64,000 nt of DNA. It comes from Styela clava (Eukaryota > Chordata > Ascidiacea > Stolidobranchia > Styelidae). A model generated the notes under the pieces. It did no database searches and was not told the origin of the DNA. It was given only the letters and a program-made list of their open reading frames with translations. Positions within the stretch are counted from its first letter, which is position 1, and every line of letters starts with the position of its first letter. Below, one piece after another: positions 22,000 through 35,032 of the stretch. Location of the stretch: NCBI RefSeq assembly GCF_964204865.1, contig NC_135259.1, positions 7,202,974 to 7,266,973 on the forward strand, read 5' to 3'. The translations under genes were made by a program, and so were the position numbers.

Positions 22000-24900
22000 A
22001 ATCTTGCTTTGTCGCTTTGCTTATATACTACGAAACCATTAAAAATGTTTAATTTTCTAACAATCAGATAAATATGGCCCATTGAAAATTTACACATGAA
22101 GACTGTCATTATTCATGGCTTATACTTGTCTAACTTAGAACTTGAGTTGATAGAAAAATAAAATTTTACCATACACGTGTTAATTTCAGCGACAACACTC
22201 TACGAGTAAGTATACTAGGATATATATTCTGAATATATGTATTCATGTTCAGTTCATACATGAATGTAGCCTAAACTAGGCTTAAATTAAAAATAAGCTT
22301 AGTCGAATATGGTTATTAATTGTAATACTTTGACCATAAGAAGGTTGGACTTACGCTAATATTGCGAAGAGTCAATGTATATGTGTTAATTGTCTTCTAA
22401 TGCATATAAAACAAATAGTGAATATTCACATCCAGTAAATAAATCATGTGTCCTCTCGCCGCGCGCGAACGTGATATAAATCTTAACATAAATCTTCTTG
22501 TCTAGCAGCGACTTCTTTGAATTTTTAATGACACTTGGTCGTCTTTTGTTAAATGAGTCGAGTATACAACGAACCCATACAAAACACATAATATTAATGT
22601 GGAAACCTCTGTAGAACATAGTTCCAGTAAAATACCTCAGACTGTTTAGCATTGTCAAAATTTCGGGCCGTGACTCGTAACTGAGATGTACAAAGCCGAA
22701 GCAGTGTGTAAAGGTGTACAGCGGTTTCAATATTCGAAATAGTTTAACGTGTTTGCGTTTTCAAATTATTTTGCAAATCTGTGCAATTGTCACTATTTCT
22801 TTCATTCCGAATAGTAGAGTATTTTGTATATTGGTAAATGACCCATGTTAGGTATATCTCATAAACTGCTTGAGTACCGACAACAGTACTTACTATACGC
22901 CACCCTTGTGACGCAATTTTAGAAGACCCAAAATAGTTCAATAGTAATTATATATATTCATTGAGGTTTACAAGTTATCGCTAGAGTGCCTATTGGTGCC
23001 ATTGATTTTGAAGCAAATCACAGCCCTTATGTTAAACTTTACCCTTACGTGAATTACGGGTTTCCAATTATACGATACAATTTGGCTACATTATGGAGAA
23101 GTAAAGAGTTATGGGCACCCTAACTTCAGCAAACGTTGACGATATGTTCATATCAATAAACATAATTTAGGTTATTATTTCTTCGTATCTTGACCCCTTA
23201 CTTTCAATGACATATATCAGGGTGGTCCAAGGTTGCTCGGTTGAAGGGCCGCAAAAACTTTTGAGAGGGTCTCGCGGGCCGCAGTCGGAGAAAAACCCAT
23301 GAGTGATCAAAATATCGCGAGTTTACTTACTTTAAATATATTAAATTAAAAAAAGAGAGTTTAGCGTTCTAATCGGCCGATTGTTATGTTACATGGGTGT
23401 TTTTTATTATTTTAAGGAAGATATATAAAGCATATAGTCATTTTAAAATTGCTTCCCGAGTAGTACCGTGGCATTTTCCGTAGCTTTTCTCGCGTTTGGT
23501 TTGGTAATGTTGCTTTAAATTATATTGTTTCGTGACAGATATTATTTTAATTATAGCACACCGTTGCGGGCAAGGAAATACGTTTCCTCTCAGTTTTCCT
23601 CTGTCACTTGTCCTTCAAGACTCCTTTTATGATGAATTGTTTTATTTGACTAATTTTATAACTTGCAGGGGCCTAGTGCTATCGTCAAAGAACAACCAAG
23701 TCAGTCTAAGTTGGGATTTCGATGCCTAGCTAAAAAAAAATGGATTGCGCCGCGCTTAGTCAGCTATGCGTTCCGTCACTGCGGTCACATGGCCCACGCT
23801 TGAAAATAGAGGAATTCATTTTCCATATATCGATCACAGAACCTCACTCCCGTATCGGCACCCTAGATACAACATTGAAATTGGATTAGTATACGCTAAA
23901 GGTAAAATTGTTCAGTCCGCCCGGAATGTGTTCGCGAGTCGCATGCAGACCGCGTGCCAGGGTTTGGACCACCCTGAGTCTTATATATATATATACGTTA
24001 ACTTTTAAACCAGACCATTATTCCAATTTTTGTTTCATTATTTTACAACCATTTTGTTCGCGTTATGCTGATTATTTGAAATTGGATTTGTTGTTCATGG
24101 CTTTCATACGACCGTGTCCATGCATCTGATTTTATTTGAACTAAGCCTCTTATTTTCAGGATGAAATTCTGTCCTATAAATAGGTTTTATTTTATTTCAA
24201 AGTCAGGAAAGTTAGAGAATTTCAAACCACTCGCTTCAGCATTGTCCTATCATTAATGTTTCCTCAGACATATAATTTATTGTTAATATATATTCAATAT
24301 GTTAAACAAGAGAGAAATTGAAAACTTTACAAATACTCACTCACTACATCAGAAAACGCACATGTGCTTAGTAAATGCAGATACAACAAAGCGCATCTCA
24401 TCGTTTTATATTGAAAAGCCTATCTATACTCGTGTTGTGATTTTATAAGGTACATTCAGTTCATGTTTACATTTTGGTTATTTTTTCCTTGTGAATTTTG
24501 ATGCAATGAGGAGTTTGAAAATAGTGTGCGTTCTATTTTCTTGCCATTTGTAAGAATGTCGATGTTGAAAATGTAGTCGCATAAAAAACGATCCTCAGGA
24601 TGTAAAAAAAATTAGATTGATTCTAGATCCGAACACCGGAAAAATCAAATTATGGTAACACAAACTTTGGCGTGTGGCGAGCCCGCATTACCATCACTGG
24701 AAGTATATATCACTTCAGTGAATTAAATTATAAATCCTGGCGGTTTGTAAATAAGACTTGCCAAAATCTGGTTCATTTACTACTTTGTAACGCAATGAAA
24801 CGCGATTTATCCATTGAGTGGTATAAACAATATTGGGATAATATGCTTAATATTTAGAATGGGAGAGAGAGAAGCTGGCCATATGGTGTACCACGGCCTT

Positions 24901-27900
24901 TCGTCCGATTACCTGCCTAGGTTGGGTATGGGCTAGCTAGCCTGGTGTTGTTTATTTCAGGTACATACACTTAATGGTAGGGGATGCTGTAACCGATAGG
25001 CGACCGACCTTTATTATAATTTACTCCTCCGAATAAACTTTGAAAAAATATTTTTGAATCTAGAATATATATTTTTTAAATCCGTCTATGGGCCGAAAGA
25101 TAATCTAATAGGCTGTTGCACTCATATCGAGGCCTCTAAGCAAGGCTGGATTAACCATTAAGCAGTATAAGCACGTGCTTAGGGAACCAAATCTTCAATG
25201 TTACCTCAGTGTTAGATGAGGTAATTCGCGTTGGTCAGGCAACACGGATTTCAATATTGAACCGGTTGAAATAAATCTGTGCATATTATTTTTCCACAAG
25301 TATCATCTGAAACCTTCTATAAATGTTTGTAGGCATGACAAATATTTAAAAAAAAAAAAAGGCAAATTAATCATAACTTGTCCCTCAGTTAGTAGCGAAA
25401 GAATGTTTCCTCGACCATTGCCCCCTAAAAAATTCTCCCCATACTTTACTACTGCAAAAAATTATGCTTATTTTGAGAGTGTTCTGGAGAGTGGGCACTT
25501 ACAATTTGGTTAACATGTTCAAAAACATAATTTTTCATTATTTACATCAACTATTTGATCACATCTTGGGCTAGTCTGTCGCAGCGTTTGCGGGACTGAT
25601 GTTTGATTATTTCAACTAAACTAAAAGCTTTTAGGAAAATGACTAATGACTATCATGTTATTTGATTTAGAACTTGTTTTTGAAAACACAATTGAAACTG
25701 ACAAATAAAGTACAAAACAACGAAAACAAACCGACGCTTACAACGGTGGTTATCAGACTGAGCGGTTGGACAAATTGGAATTGTTTCGTCATTGCTGATT
25801 GGTAATTGTTACGGAAATAAACAAAGAAATCGATTCTCGTGGAAACATTCACACTGACACTTACTTATTCAATTTCAGATAACATGGAACGTTTTTATAA
25901 ATATTACTTTCCATATATATGGCACCAAAGTCGTAAGTACTTAGGTCCCATGAAAGGCACAATCCGACCCTCGTTCTAATCACTCAATGTATAAAACACT
26001 GTCGAATGATGCCTGGTGGAGCATGTCCCATTAAACCCCGGGCAATTGTTCTTCAAAGCATCGAAGATTTTTAGACTGCTCCGTGTCAAGAATACACTTG
26101 CCAACGTTATGAATATTTTACACTGGACTAAGGGCAAAGGGTAATATGCCAGGCAGTAGTTTGTCCTGTTGTAAAGTATATATTCAAAAAAAGAAAAAAG
26201 AATATGGCAAAATGTTAGTTTCAACCGTTCAAAACCAATTCAATCTAATCTCATAGCTTGCATTGCTCTGCGATGTCAAATACCGAAACTCATTACTGAT
26301 TCCGGATAAAGTATGAGTGTGAGTATTGATTTTCCATTGTGCCTCATGTCCCCATATACTTAACATGAGGACCAGCACTGTTATTTCAGTTTTCTTCTTT
26401 AGACGCAAAACTGATTTTTTAAGATTCCTTGTATCAATTGCCAGGGATGTAGCCTAGTATTTATAGAAAGTGGATTTCTTTAGTATGTTTTTGCTTACTC
26501 AGCATCACCTGGAGTTGTTTTTCTGAGTTGTTTGGTCAGCACGTAAGGTTAAGAGCAACCCTACCACGCATTAGGCTGATGCTGCTCAAAGCGTATGTTG
26601 GAAAGAAGTGGCATCAAATGCACGGGAGAAAACTGTCAGTTCTTGGATTGTATAATGCTTGTTGAGAATTGCTCTGATCATGAAGAAAGTGTGAGTTAGA
26701 CAACAACTAGTATCATCCCTTGTGTGACTATGATGACAAAAAAAATCTCCATGTTGTCCGAGCACAAATTCTATGTCATTGGCTACTTAGCTGATTTTGT
26801 TGCTAGGTTACGAAACAAAGAGGACTTGTCACCAGGAGTAGGAGTCCAATTTCTCTCAACTCGGATTCGATTGTAAACTTTCCTCGACTCGACAAGCCTA
26901 GTTGAAAATAATTGCCATTCTTATGCATCGTAAACTTATCAATATTTGGAAAAAAATTATTTTTGTGATTACCGGTATATATTTTTCGTTTCTAACAATG
27001 CATATGTTTTGATTATAAAATTTGAAATGCAACAGTTTACAGTTATTCTTTATAACATTTGAACTTTGAACTCTCCTGTTCGATTAAAATTATTGAATTC
27101 ATATTGAAGGGACTCATTATGAATATAAATTAAGTTGAATAAAATCATCCATAGAAAGTAATAATCATCTCTGTTTGTCATATGAATCTCATTATTAAAC
27201 CGCATTAAGTAGGTCGTAAAATAAATTATGGACAGTTTAGTTTTGGAATGAGAAACCAATTCAACTTTATACAAATGCACGAAAAAAATATATAGTTTAT
27301 TTATATTATAATAAGACGCTTAAAGTCATCGATATATTTTTAACAATTTTTGATCCGCGAATTTTAGAATTGTAATAATAAAAAAAAACGAATGAAAGAG
27401 AAGATTTTATATTACTATTTTTGATACCCTCAAAATTGCCTCGAACCAGTTGTGTGTTTTACAACAGGAAAAATACAGTATTTTGCATGCGCAAAATACA
27501 ATATAGACACACAGTATTTGAGTCTGGGCAAGCCCGATAAGCATTATTATTACGTAACAAATGCAAGTTTTTCCGCTGCCGGGGTTTAAAAATGAAGTGC
27601 CAAAAATCGCGTGTCCAAATCCAGACTGACAAATGATCCTACAATAACTTCCGCAGTATGCATTAGTTATTGTCTCACTCCAAAAGTAGTGTGATAAATT
27701 TTATTCGCAATGGTAGCAGTAGCATCAAAATGCCCGATTTGTTCTAATTCTAAGCAAGCGAAGAATCGCGTTTGGAGGAAATTGTAAATTAGATACTGAA
27801 GTTGAGCAGTCATGTAACATTCATGGTTTGAGAATATTTATTTTTTGCTCATGGGGTGACACATGAATACTTAACACTTACGACTAAAAATTAGGCACGC

Positions 27901-28750
27901 CCTTTTTCCGAATTGTATTATTTAAATAAATCTTAAATAAATGATGAAACATTTACTCCGGGTACAATTAAATATTCAAATCAACAACTTAAATGGAACA
28001 TAAGAAATACAAGTTGTGTATGTGCATGTGCAGTTATCTGCACATTTAGTGTCCATTCGTTTTTGTGTAGGACCTTATTACCGATCAGTCGATCGCGATC
28101 TATGTTGAAGATTTTAGTCGATCGCGATCGGAAGCAGGTTGGCCACCCCTGATATAGACCAAACGACAATTGCATTATTGCGGACTTGGCGAGCTCTCTA
28201 ATCAATCGCAAATATATTATAATTTATCCACGAGTAATAAAATGTTGTTATTTTGAATGTGATTGTGCTGAATATTCCAGAAAATATCGTTGTTTTCACA
28301 CCGAGATCTTAAATTACTTCCTCTTCCACTATTTCCATCTATTGATGGGCATCAACTAAAAGCCCTCGAGGCAGTTCAGCTGCATTCAAAGCATTTATTT
28401 AATTGCCCGTATTGAAGATAATTAACCAACCGTGCGACGATCATTTCGAATATGAAGGTGTACAACTTTTTTAGAAGTTAAATAAAGTTCATCATAAATA
28501 ATAAATCATTATTTCTCCTGTTTGAAACTCGATCAAGCTCTTTTGTGAGAGGGTCCATGCTTACATTATGGATATACACATAAAAGGCATTCAACGGTGA
28601 AAATCATTCCTCTCTTTGAAGGATTTTATTGTATAACACCATGGATATATTGCTGCTAATTTTAATTTTGTAGCACGTAATTTACTACGTGCCAAACTAT
28701 AAACAAGATATTTCTAATTTTTTTTATTTGTGCCATAAACGTGTCTTAGA
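22000..28750. other. Intergenic region between stefin-like genes 2 and 3
   Basis: About 6.7 kb without a supported gene. It holds a hAT-like element at 23218-23976, a possible hAT-derived fragment near 25130-25450 (GGCTGGATTAACCATTAAGC), and a degraded end CAGGTTGGCCACCCCTG near 28136-28152 typical of hAT or MITE termini. The remaining open frames are short and lack splice partners. Confidence 0.5.
23218..23976. mobile_element. Non-autonomous hAT-like element (~760 bp)
   Basis: Left end CAGGGTGGTCCAAGGTTG and right end GGGTTTGGACCACCCTG form an imperfect terminal inverted repeat beginning CAGGGTGGTCCAA. The left flank carries GGGCCGCAAAAA and GCGGGCCGCAG blocks common in hAT-derived repeats. 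No transposase frame is seen. A convincing 8-bp target duplication is not visible. Confidence 0.65.
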
Positions 28751-28758
28751 TGTGCGAA

Positions 28759-28766
28759 TATAAAAG
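28759..28766 (+). promoter_or_regulatory. TATA box of stefin-like gene 3
   Basis: TATAAAAG in GCGAATATAAAAGCCC, about 90 bases upstream of the ATG at 28854; a canonical core-promoter sequence at a suitable distance. Confidence 0.6.
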
Positions 28767-28853
28767 CCCAATGACTTATGTTCATGCACACTTTTGATCT
28801 GAGACTCGATTTGGAAGTTATTGGCCGCTGTTAAAATAAAAAAAAACTCAAAA

Positions 28854-29629
28854 ATGCAGTCGTCCTTGGTAGTTTTGTTGTGCCTGGTAGCTTGCATTTC
28901 ACTGACGAACGCTTTTACAATTTATACTTTTGGCGATAGGGTTCAAATTCAAAAGAAAGATACGGTGGATACCATTGCTGATTCCGTAAGTACATCTCAT
29001 AATGTATTCAATCCAATTTAAAATACGGAAAATTTTTAAGAGTAGTTACAATACTCAATCCAATTGTTTTTAGTTGAAACAAGAACTTCAAATAATGAAT
29101 GGTGAGAAATACGGAAAGAAAAAATGGGACCCCAGAATTTACAGAACATCACGCCAAAATACCAACGTAATTTGGATGAAGGTTAGTAAATTTTCACCTT
29201 TATGGTAACATTCCTTATTAGGTATTGAACAAACCAGATTGTTACTAGGATTTTAATGAATTCACAAATGCATAACACTTATTGAGGTTAGTAACGCTGT
29301 GCTTAGGTGATCTGTCAAAAAATTCTGATCACTTTGAGTAAGTACATTACAATTCACAAGGTGATGCGTGTATTTCACCGACGTTTGCAGTTGGATTTTA
29401 AATATAGATCCGATGTATTAGTTATTAAACGTAATGCAACACAACTTCAATATTTCGTTCTGAGGTTGAATGATGAAATATTATTTTCCCTTTACAGATC
29501 AAAGTTGATCACAAGAAATTTCTTGGAGTTGTCATCGAAGACGCTTACTCTGGTTCACCTAATATTATTGAATGTGAAGTCGGATACGACAGAAATATGG
29601 GAATGAAAACAGGAGCTTTAATTCTCTAA
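28854..29629 (+). CDS. Small secreted stefin/cystatin-like protein 3
   Basis: Three exons, plus strand: 28854-28985 (44 codons), 29074-29181 (36 codons), 29498-29629 (43 codons plus stop); 123 residues, phase-0 GT-AG introns. Signal peptide MQSSLVVLLCLVACISLTNA; mature part begins FTIYTFG, like the TYTISGF of protein 2. Exon 2 ends NVIWMK and exon 3 starts IKVDHKKFLGVVI, aligning with VKVDRKSYIHIAI of protein 1. The C-terminal IECEVGYDRN...TGAL segment resembles the stefin GYQ-K-D-LTGF end. The inhibitory QxVxG loop is absent (SRQNTN in its place). It lies on the opposite strand about 7 kb from its paralogues and is the most diverged of the three. Cystatin-type fold is inferred; target unknown. 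Confidence 0.72.
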
Positions 29630-29884
29630 CTTTTTTATTTCTATCTTCTTTCATTATTTGTACAAAACAAATCATATGTGAGTATATATTGAAATGGAAA
29701 ACAAAGTCAGTATTTAAATTATGAAGTGTGATTTTATACCTTATACTGTACTTTTTGATTATCGATACAATGACTTTTTTCCTTTAAGTTGACTAATTTA
29801 AACGTGAGACGTCTCCGTCATCGTTAGTAATATGGAACGTTTTTTTATTATTAAGCATTGTCGAATCGCATGTCGTCAATTCAC

Positions 29885-29890
29885 AATAAA
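29885..29890 (+). terminator. Possible poly(A) signal of stefin-like gene 3
   Basis: AATAAA about 255 bases past the stop at 29629. An alternative AATAAA lies near 30106. Without transcripts the choice is open. Confidence 0.3.
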
Positions 29891-30639
29891 TTGATCTAGT
29901 TTATATGGCGTAGTATTTTATCAACAATAAGTCAAAAGCTTCTATCGGATTCTTTTCAGAATTTTTGTCTAGATCGAATCGAGTGTTAAACTGGAGTTGA
30001 CTTGATTCATTGAATGTGTTTTAAGAATTTTTTGACTCAACTTTGTGTATTATATTTATTTTAAATATCGTTTCTTATCTTTGATGAATTTATTTTATTT
30101 TATTCAATAAACATTAAAAAATTTATTTGCTGTGCGTATAAAATAAGCAATATTGTAAGCCTACGTCTATTCTAAATGCTAGGAACAGGGATGACACTGG
30201 AGCGTTATCTTCCTTCATAATGATATGCAGATTGAAAAGCAAGGTTCGTTATATTCCTGAAACAAAGAGAAAATATAGGAGAACTTGGATTCTAAACTTG
30301 CTTATAGCAAACGGAAGTGTGTTAATTAACGCTACCGTCATAAACGTTCGCATATAGTGAAATCGTTGAAAGTTTAGTTATTCAGATAAAATCAAATATT
30401 ACAAATCTCTTATATTGGTTAGATGTCTTTTTCCACCAATATGAATAGAAGACGAACGACTGCAAATAAAAAATAAATTTATAAATAACCGTCTCCTGAT
30501 TCGGTAACTCTTCCCTCATATCTCAAAGAAAATACGTGGAAATGTAATTAATTACTGATTTAAACATCAATTTAATTCCATGTCCAAAATTTTTGAACGA
30601 TTTTTCGATGAAAAATCGCAAGAGTGAATTAGTCGATTT

Positions 30640-30935
30640 ATGAGCTGAGCGTTAGACATACGCTAGCCATCGCACTTCTAATTACCATGCGTGAGTTCGA
30701 ATCCCGTGAGAGATAATTGTGTGCCAAAGAGATTGCTGGACTCCTCATCATCTTAGAGTGAGTGGTTCATGCAAGCGCTAATCGGTTCCTTCACCATTAG
30801 GTCATACATTTAAACCAAATAATTGACTAACTAATCCTATATCCGACATAGACAGGTAACCGGACAAGATGCCGTAGTACGCCATTTGATCAAGCCGTCC
30901 TATTGCCCCGGGATAAAAATGATATTGTATTCTTA
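30640..30935 (+). repeat. tRNA-derived SINE-like repeat
   Basis: A tRNA-like head with a B-box (GAGTTCGAATCCC at 30693-30705) is followed by a body with TAACCGGACAAGATGCCGTA and a CCCCGGGATAAA end. The same head recurs at 59100-59340 (GGGTTCGAATCCCAC) and in degenerate form at 47870-48060; the same tail recurs at 53730-53850 and inverted at 60880-60975. Confidence 0.65.
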
Positions 30936-31228
30936 ATATATAACTCAAGTCCATGTATATAATTGAAAATAAAATAAAAAACAAACGAGGGGTGAACTGG
31001 TATGAGGATGCCCGCCCTATATAGGTTGTATTACTTACTCATTTTAGTCCATACCGGAGAAAGATGTTCTTGTTGATCAATTGGAGCAAAAGTGTTGTTA
31101 CTATTGTTCTGGCGGTTGTTACTGTTTGAAAAAAAATTACCTTTTTCCGCTACGACTACGAAAAAGACATTTGACTTCAGAATTTAATTACTTGGAGGCG
31201 TTTGAAGCCGCTAGACCACCGATTCTCT

Positions 31229-32377
31229 CAGTGGGCCATGGCCCACATGAACATTTTCAGGTGGGCCAGAAACCAATTTAAAAAAATGCTGGAGTTAAAA
31301 TTAGTATAATTTGATTGGAGTAGCAATTAATGATAATGCTATTTTGGGGAATTGAGTGGTAAAATTTTCATTAAAAAAATTCAATTGTCTATTTTTGGCG
31401 AAAAGGATTTTTTGATTCTCTTGTATAGTTTCACTTTCATGAGAATGTGGACGGGCCACAAAAAACATAGCACGTGTAGTAATCGAATATAAATGAAACT
31501 GAAGTGTGAGTCTACAGAATCATTGCCAGTGTCTGCAGTGGTCATTGATTAAAAAGTCAAGGAACGTTAAATTTAGCAAAATGGATGAATTTTTAAAAAG
31601 AACATCCGAAACATCTAATACTGAGCAACATATTGTACCTAGCACAAGCAACGTTGAAAAGAAAAAAAAACTTATCAAATAGGAATACAGGGAAGATTAC
31701 ATTAAATATGGATTTTTTTGTTGTGGTAACGAAGATGCTACAAATTCAGTCTGCGTTATTTGTGGGGAGTAACTTTCAAATAAAGCAATGGGTAAACTTA
31801 TGCGCCACTTAAATCCGAAATACGGTTTCGTGTCAAATTTGACGAAAAAGCACTTAACTCTAATACAGCAAAGATAAGTACTGGTACTTTTTCGCAAATA
31901 ACAATGAACGATACGACTGGATCCGAAATCCTTTCTCAACTAGTGCTGAACTGTCAACGAAAGAAATACCCCTGCGTATTAGAGAAAATTTCTTCGAAGT
32001 ATAAAAATGACAGAACGCTAAGACTCAAATTCGGTGAAATTCCACTTGATGTGTTTTGGATTTCAATAAAAGAAGAATATAAGCGCACATTTCCAATGCA
32101 GCTATTGAAATATTGCACCAGTTTTGCACAACTTATGTGTGCAAACAAAGCTTTTCCTATTTAATACTGATCAAAAACAATAAACGATCCTGCATAAAAG
32201 ATGTTGACGGCGACCTTCGAGTTGCTCTTCCACGTATTGATCCTAATATAAAGCGATTGTACTCATTAAAACAACCACAAATCTCTCAGTGAAATATATA
32301 TGAACTTAAAACAAAGTTACACTTCGTTTTTCTCGTTTATGAGTGTGCCGTAAGTTAAAAAAGATTGCGGAGCACTG
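31229..32377 (+). pseudogene. Internally deleted hAT transposase of ZBED5-like type
   Basis: From the ATG at 31581 the frame reads MDEFLKRTSE..., then after a stop DYIKYGFFCCGNED and VCVICGE followed by KLMRHLNPKY, a BED-type zinc-finger pattern. Further right, with frameshifts and stops, come CTTYVCKQSFSYL and DGDLRVALPRIDPNIKRL, the typical C-terminal dimerisation (hATC) end of ZBED5-like transposases. The catalytic middle is missing. Right end GCGGAGCACTG and left CAGTGGGCC could be the element termini (CAGTG), but flanking 8-bp target repeats are not evident. Non-functional relic. Confidence 0.7.
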
Positions 32378-32385
32378 CTCTAGAA

Positions 32386-33458
32386 CAGTGTTTCCCAACT
32401 CGAGTCCGTCAACTTTCTTGAAATTTGGAAGAAATATACTATAACTTTTGATAAAATAACAATAATGAGCCGAAAGAATTAAGAAAGTTACTAGAAAAAC
32501 ACACTGCATGGATGTATCAACTACCAAATATATTACGGCTGAGATTTACTTTTTGTTACATAAAAGTAAACTCAGTTACATATTTACTTACATACAATTA
32601 TGTTTGCAAATAATACCGGGTGTATAGCGATTGTTTGTTCTAAACTCGAACTTCAAAATTTATCCAAATGATAAACGCTAGTTAGTAACGTATGCGCCAT
32701 GATTGTAAAAGAAGCAATGATAACGAGGGAAGCATCGCAGACATGTTTTCAATAAGGGATAAAGCAATGATGTATGTAGATAATTTGAAGAAACGTTTCA
32801 AATATTTGTGAAACTTTGTAACATTTTGAGTAGTCGATTAAAATTGAGCGAAAGCTGCTACCAATATGAAATATAACGATTCTGGAGTGTCACGGCTGGC
32901 TTTGGAATGCTGTAGGCCTACACGTAGGGATAATAAACGCTTTTGGTCGATATAAAGGCGACGCCGCTGTGTCGTGCAATAATTTTTTATTTAAATAGAA
33001 TCAAGCCCCTTTTTGTTAAATTGCTTCGAGTCGATATTGATTCGAATCGCTTCGAAATTCTAAAACTTACATCCTTATTCAGGATATATGTAATAAAAAA
33101 AAAGTTTATTCTGTAACATTTTTGTGAATTTTAGGTCTATATATATATATTAAGTCATGCTTAGTATATGTATTAACTTCGTTCAAAAATGTTTTGAATA
33201 GTTGTGCATACAAATTTATGATTTTTTGTAATAAATACAGTTAATTGCAAGAATAGTGAAATGCAAAAATTAATATGTAAATGGCATTTGAGATTTGAGT
33301 AAATAACAAAACTTTATTCCGCTGTTTAATTGCGTCACAAACTACACCTATCTAGAAGATCTAATTCAAGCATACATTATCAAAAACTGTTTGCGGCCCT
33401 TTGCCCAGTTCCCAAAATGCAATGCGGCCCTCGAAAACCCACGAGTTTGACACCCCTG
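32386..33458. mobile_element. Non-autonomous hAT-type element with 8-bp target duplication
   Basis: Left end CAGTGTTTCCCAACTCGAG; right end, read inward on the other strand, CAGGGGTGTCAAACTCGTGG. Flanking 8-mers are CTCTAGAA (32378-32385) and CTCTAGAC (33459-33466), 7 of 8 matching, as expected for hAT insertion. The right part has the GCGGCCCTTTGCCCAGTTCC block common in hAT-derived repeats. No coding sequence is seen. It inserted directly beside the end of the preceding hAT relic. Confidence 0.75.
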
Positions 33459-35032
33459 CTCTAGACTGCCCCGTCGTCACATTCCCTTCAAAACTTTTCA
33501 ACTGAATTCGTTTACGCCTTTGCACATACTTCTAACGCTAACCGAATTGTATTATATAAACTAATGCGTATGCGCTTTTCCATTACATAATAATCACATT
33601 TGTTTTGTGTATGTTGTGTTAGTGAAGTTCACTTCAGCTTTTTACGGGTGGTTAAAAATATAGGCAAAGACTTGGGAATAAAAGTTGGTATTAGAAATAT
33701 GGGAAGAAATTATATGTGGTCTCATGATCCATCTTTTACAAAATGTGACGCCTGAGTAATGACCGCCTTCAATGCTTATTTGTTTAGGTTTGTGACTTTT
33801 TTTTTTCGGTGAATGAACGCATTGAATACGTTTTAAACTCATTTATAGGTTTTGTTCACTCCCCAGATTCTTCGCTGTAATCTTTTGTGTATGTATATTT
33901 TGTTTTTGAAAATGAATCGGAGTAAAATCTATTTATCTACCTATGTTTATAATAACTCTTATTCATTAAGTAAACTTTGTCGGTTAGGATTTCACATACA
34001 GTATATTCACCCAGTTTACTTACAATGTAGGATTTGTAAACAAATGGACACGATAACGGCCTTGCATACTGTCACAGATAGGTTTTTATCCTGTGTATTG
34101 AAAGAATCAGAAGACTCAGATTCCGGATTTGTGGTTTATTATGCGGCAGCCTCACACTTAACCTAAAATCAGCATAGAACAGAGAACACAGGGAAAATAC
34201 GTTCGACAGCCAACCCAGCCGAGCGAAGAAGAGAATGAAGCTCTTTTTTTCACACGACTCGATGGTGGTCGGAGTCTCACAATAACCGGATCCGGATGAA
34301 GTATATCCAAATTGAAGATCCTCGAAAAGAATATAGGCAAATATGAAAAGACAAACTAAACCAAAACACACGGATAATAAAATTTGTGACAATACCCACA
34401 TACGGAACTGACCTACACAAATCAATGTTTAAATTGGAAACTTTATTGCAATCAATCTTTCACATTTGTTTTATATATTTTGTGGTAAAATTGTTCGTCG
34501 GAATGAAATCTCTCCCAGCAATCATCCCTTTAGAGCTGCAGTTGTGTGAATCAACGGAGTTCACGCTGATTCAGCTCAAATAATTAAACTACGGTAAGTA
34601 ATACTAATACTGTACAGACAGGCGCAATGGTATTGGCCGAATACACGTATTCTTGTTTTTTACCCAAACTTCACATAAAGAGTTTTCACTATTGTTTGCT
34701 ACAATATTATTAAACGGTTGTCATAAGTTTTACATGATTAAAATTAGATGATCACTGGAAAAACATGAAAAAAAAACTACGGTAATGAGAAAAGTTGGAA
34801 TACCTCTCGCTAACCAGCTGGAAGTGTCGCTCGCTCCATGTACCGAGTATTTCACAAGTGAGTGGCGTAACCGTATTACAGTATTACCGGTACTGGATGT
34901 AGGGTAGAATCTTGTTCCGGTTTTTCTTACAAGTTCTTTTTATACAAGAGTGGTCATTTTTATTTACCTCAATATTTTGTTCGTGTTTAGTATAGGACTT
35001 TGTTTTGGTTGCTGGAATAGCATTAACGGGAT

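Larger units (their letters stand above)
29891..35032. other. Transposon-rich intergenic region before the CUEDC1-like gene
   Basis: Holds a SINE-like unit (30640-30935) and two hAT-type elements (31229-32377, 32386-33458). From 33460 to 35032 I see no supported coding exon; a minus-strand open frame of 117 codons at 34072-34425 is hydrophobic but lacks any family resemblance or splice partners. The CUEDC1-like promoter should lie in the last few hundred bases, but no TATA box is evident. Confidence 0.45.

Noticed and set aside
25976-26700. Possible DNA transposon coding fragments
   Set aside because: Short stretches looked transposase-like in several frames, but I could not identify a motif or continuous similarity.
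34072-34425. 117-codon minus-strand open frame with hydrophobic N-terminus
   Set aside because: No family resemblance, no splice partners and no conserved start context; likely chance in AT-rich sequence.
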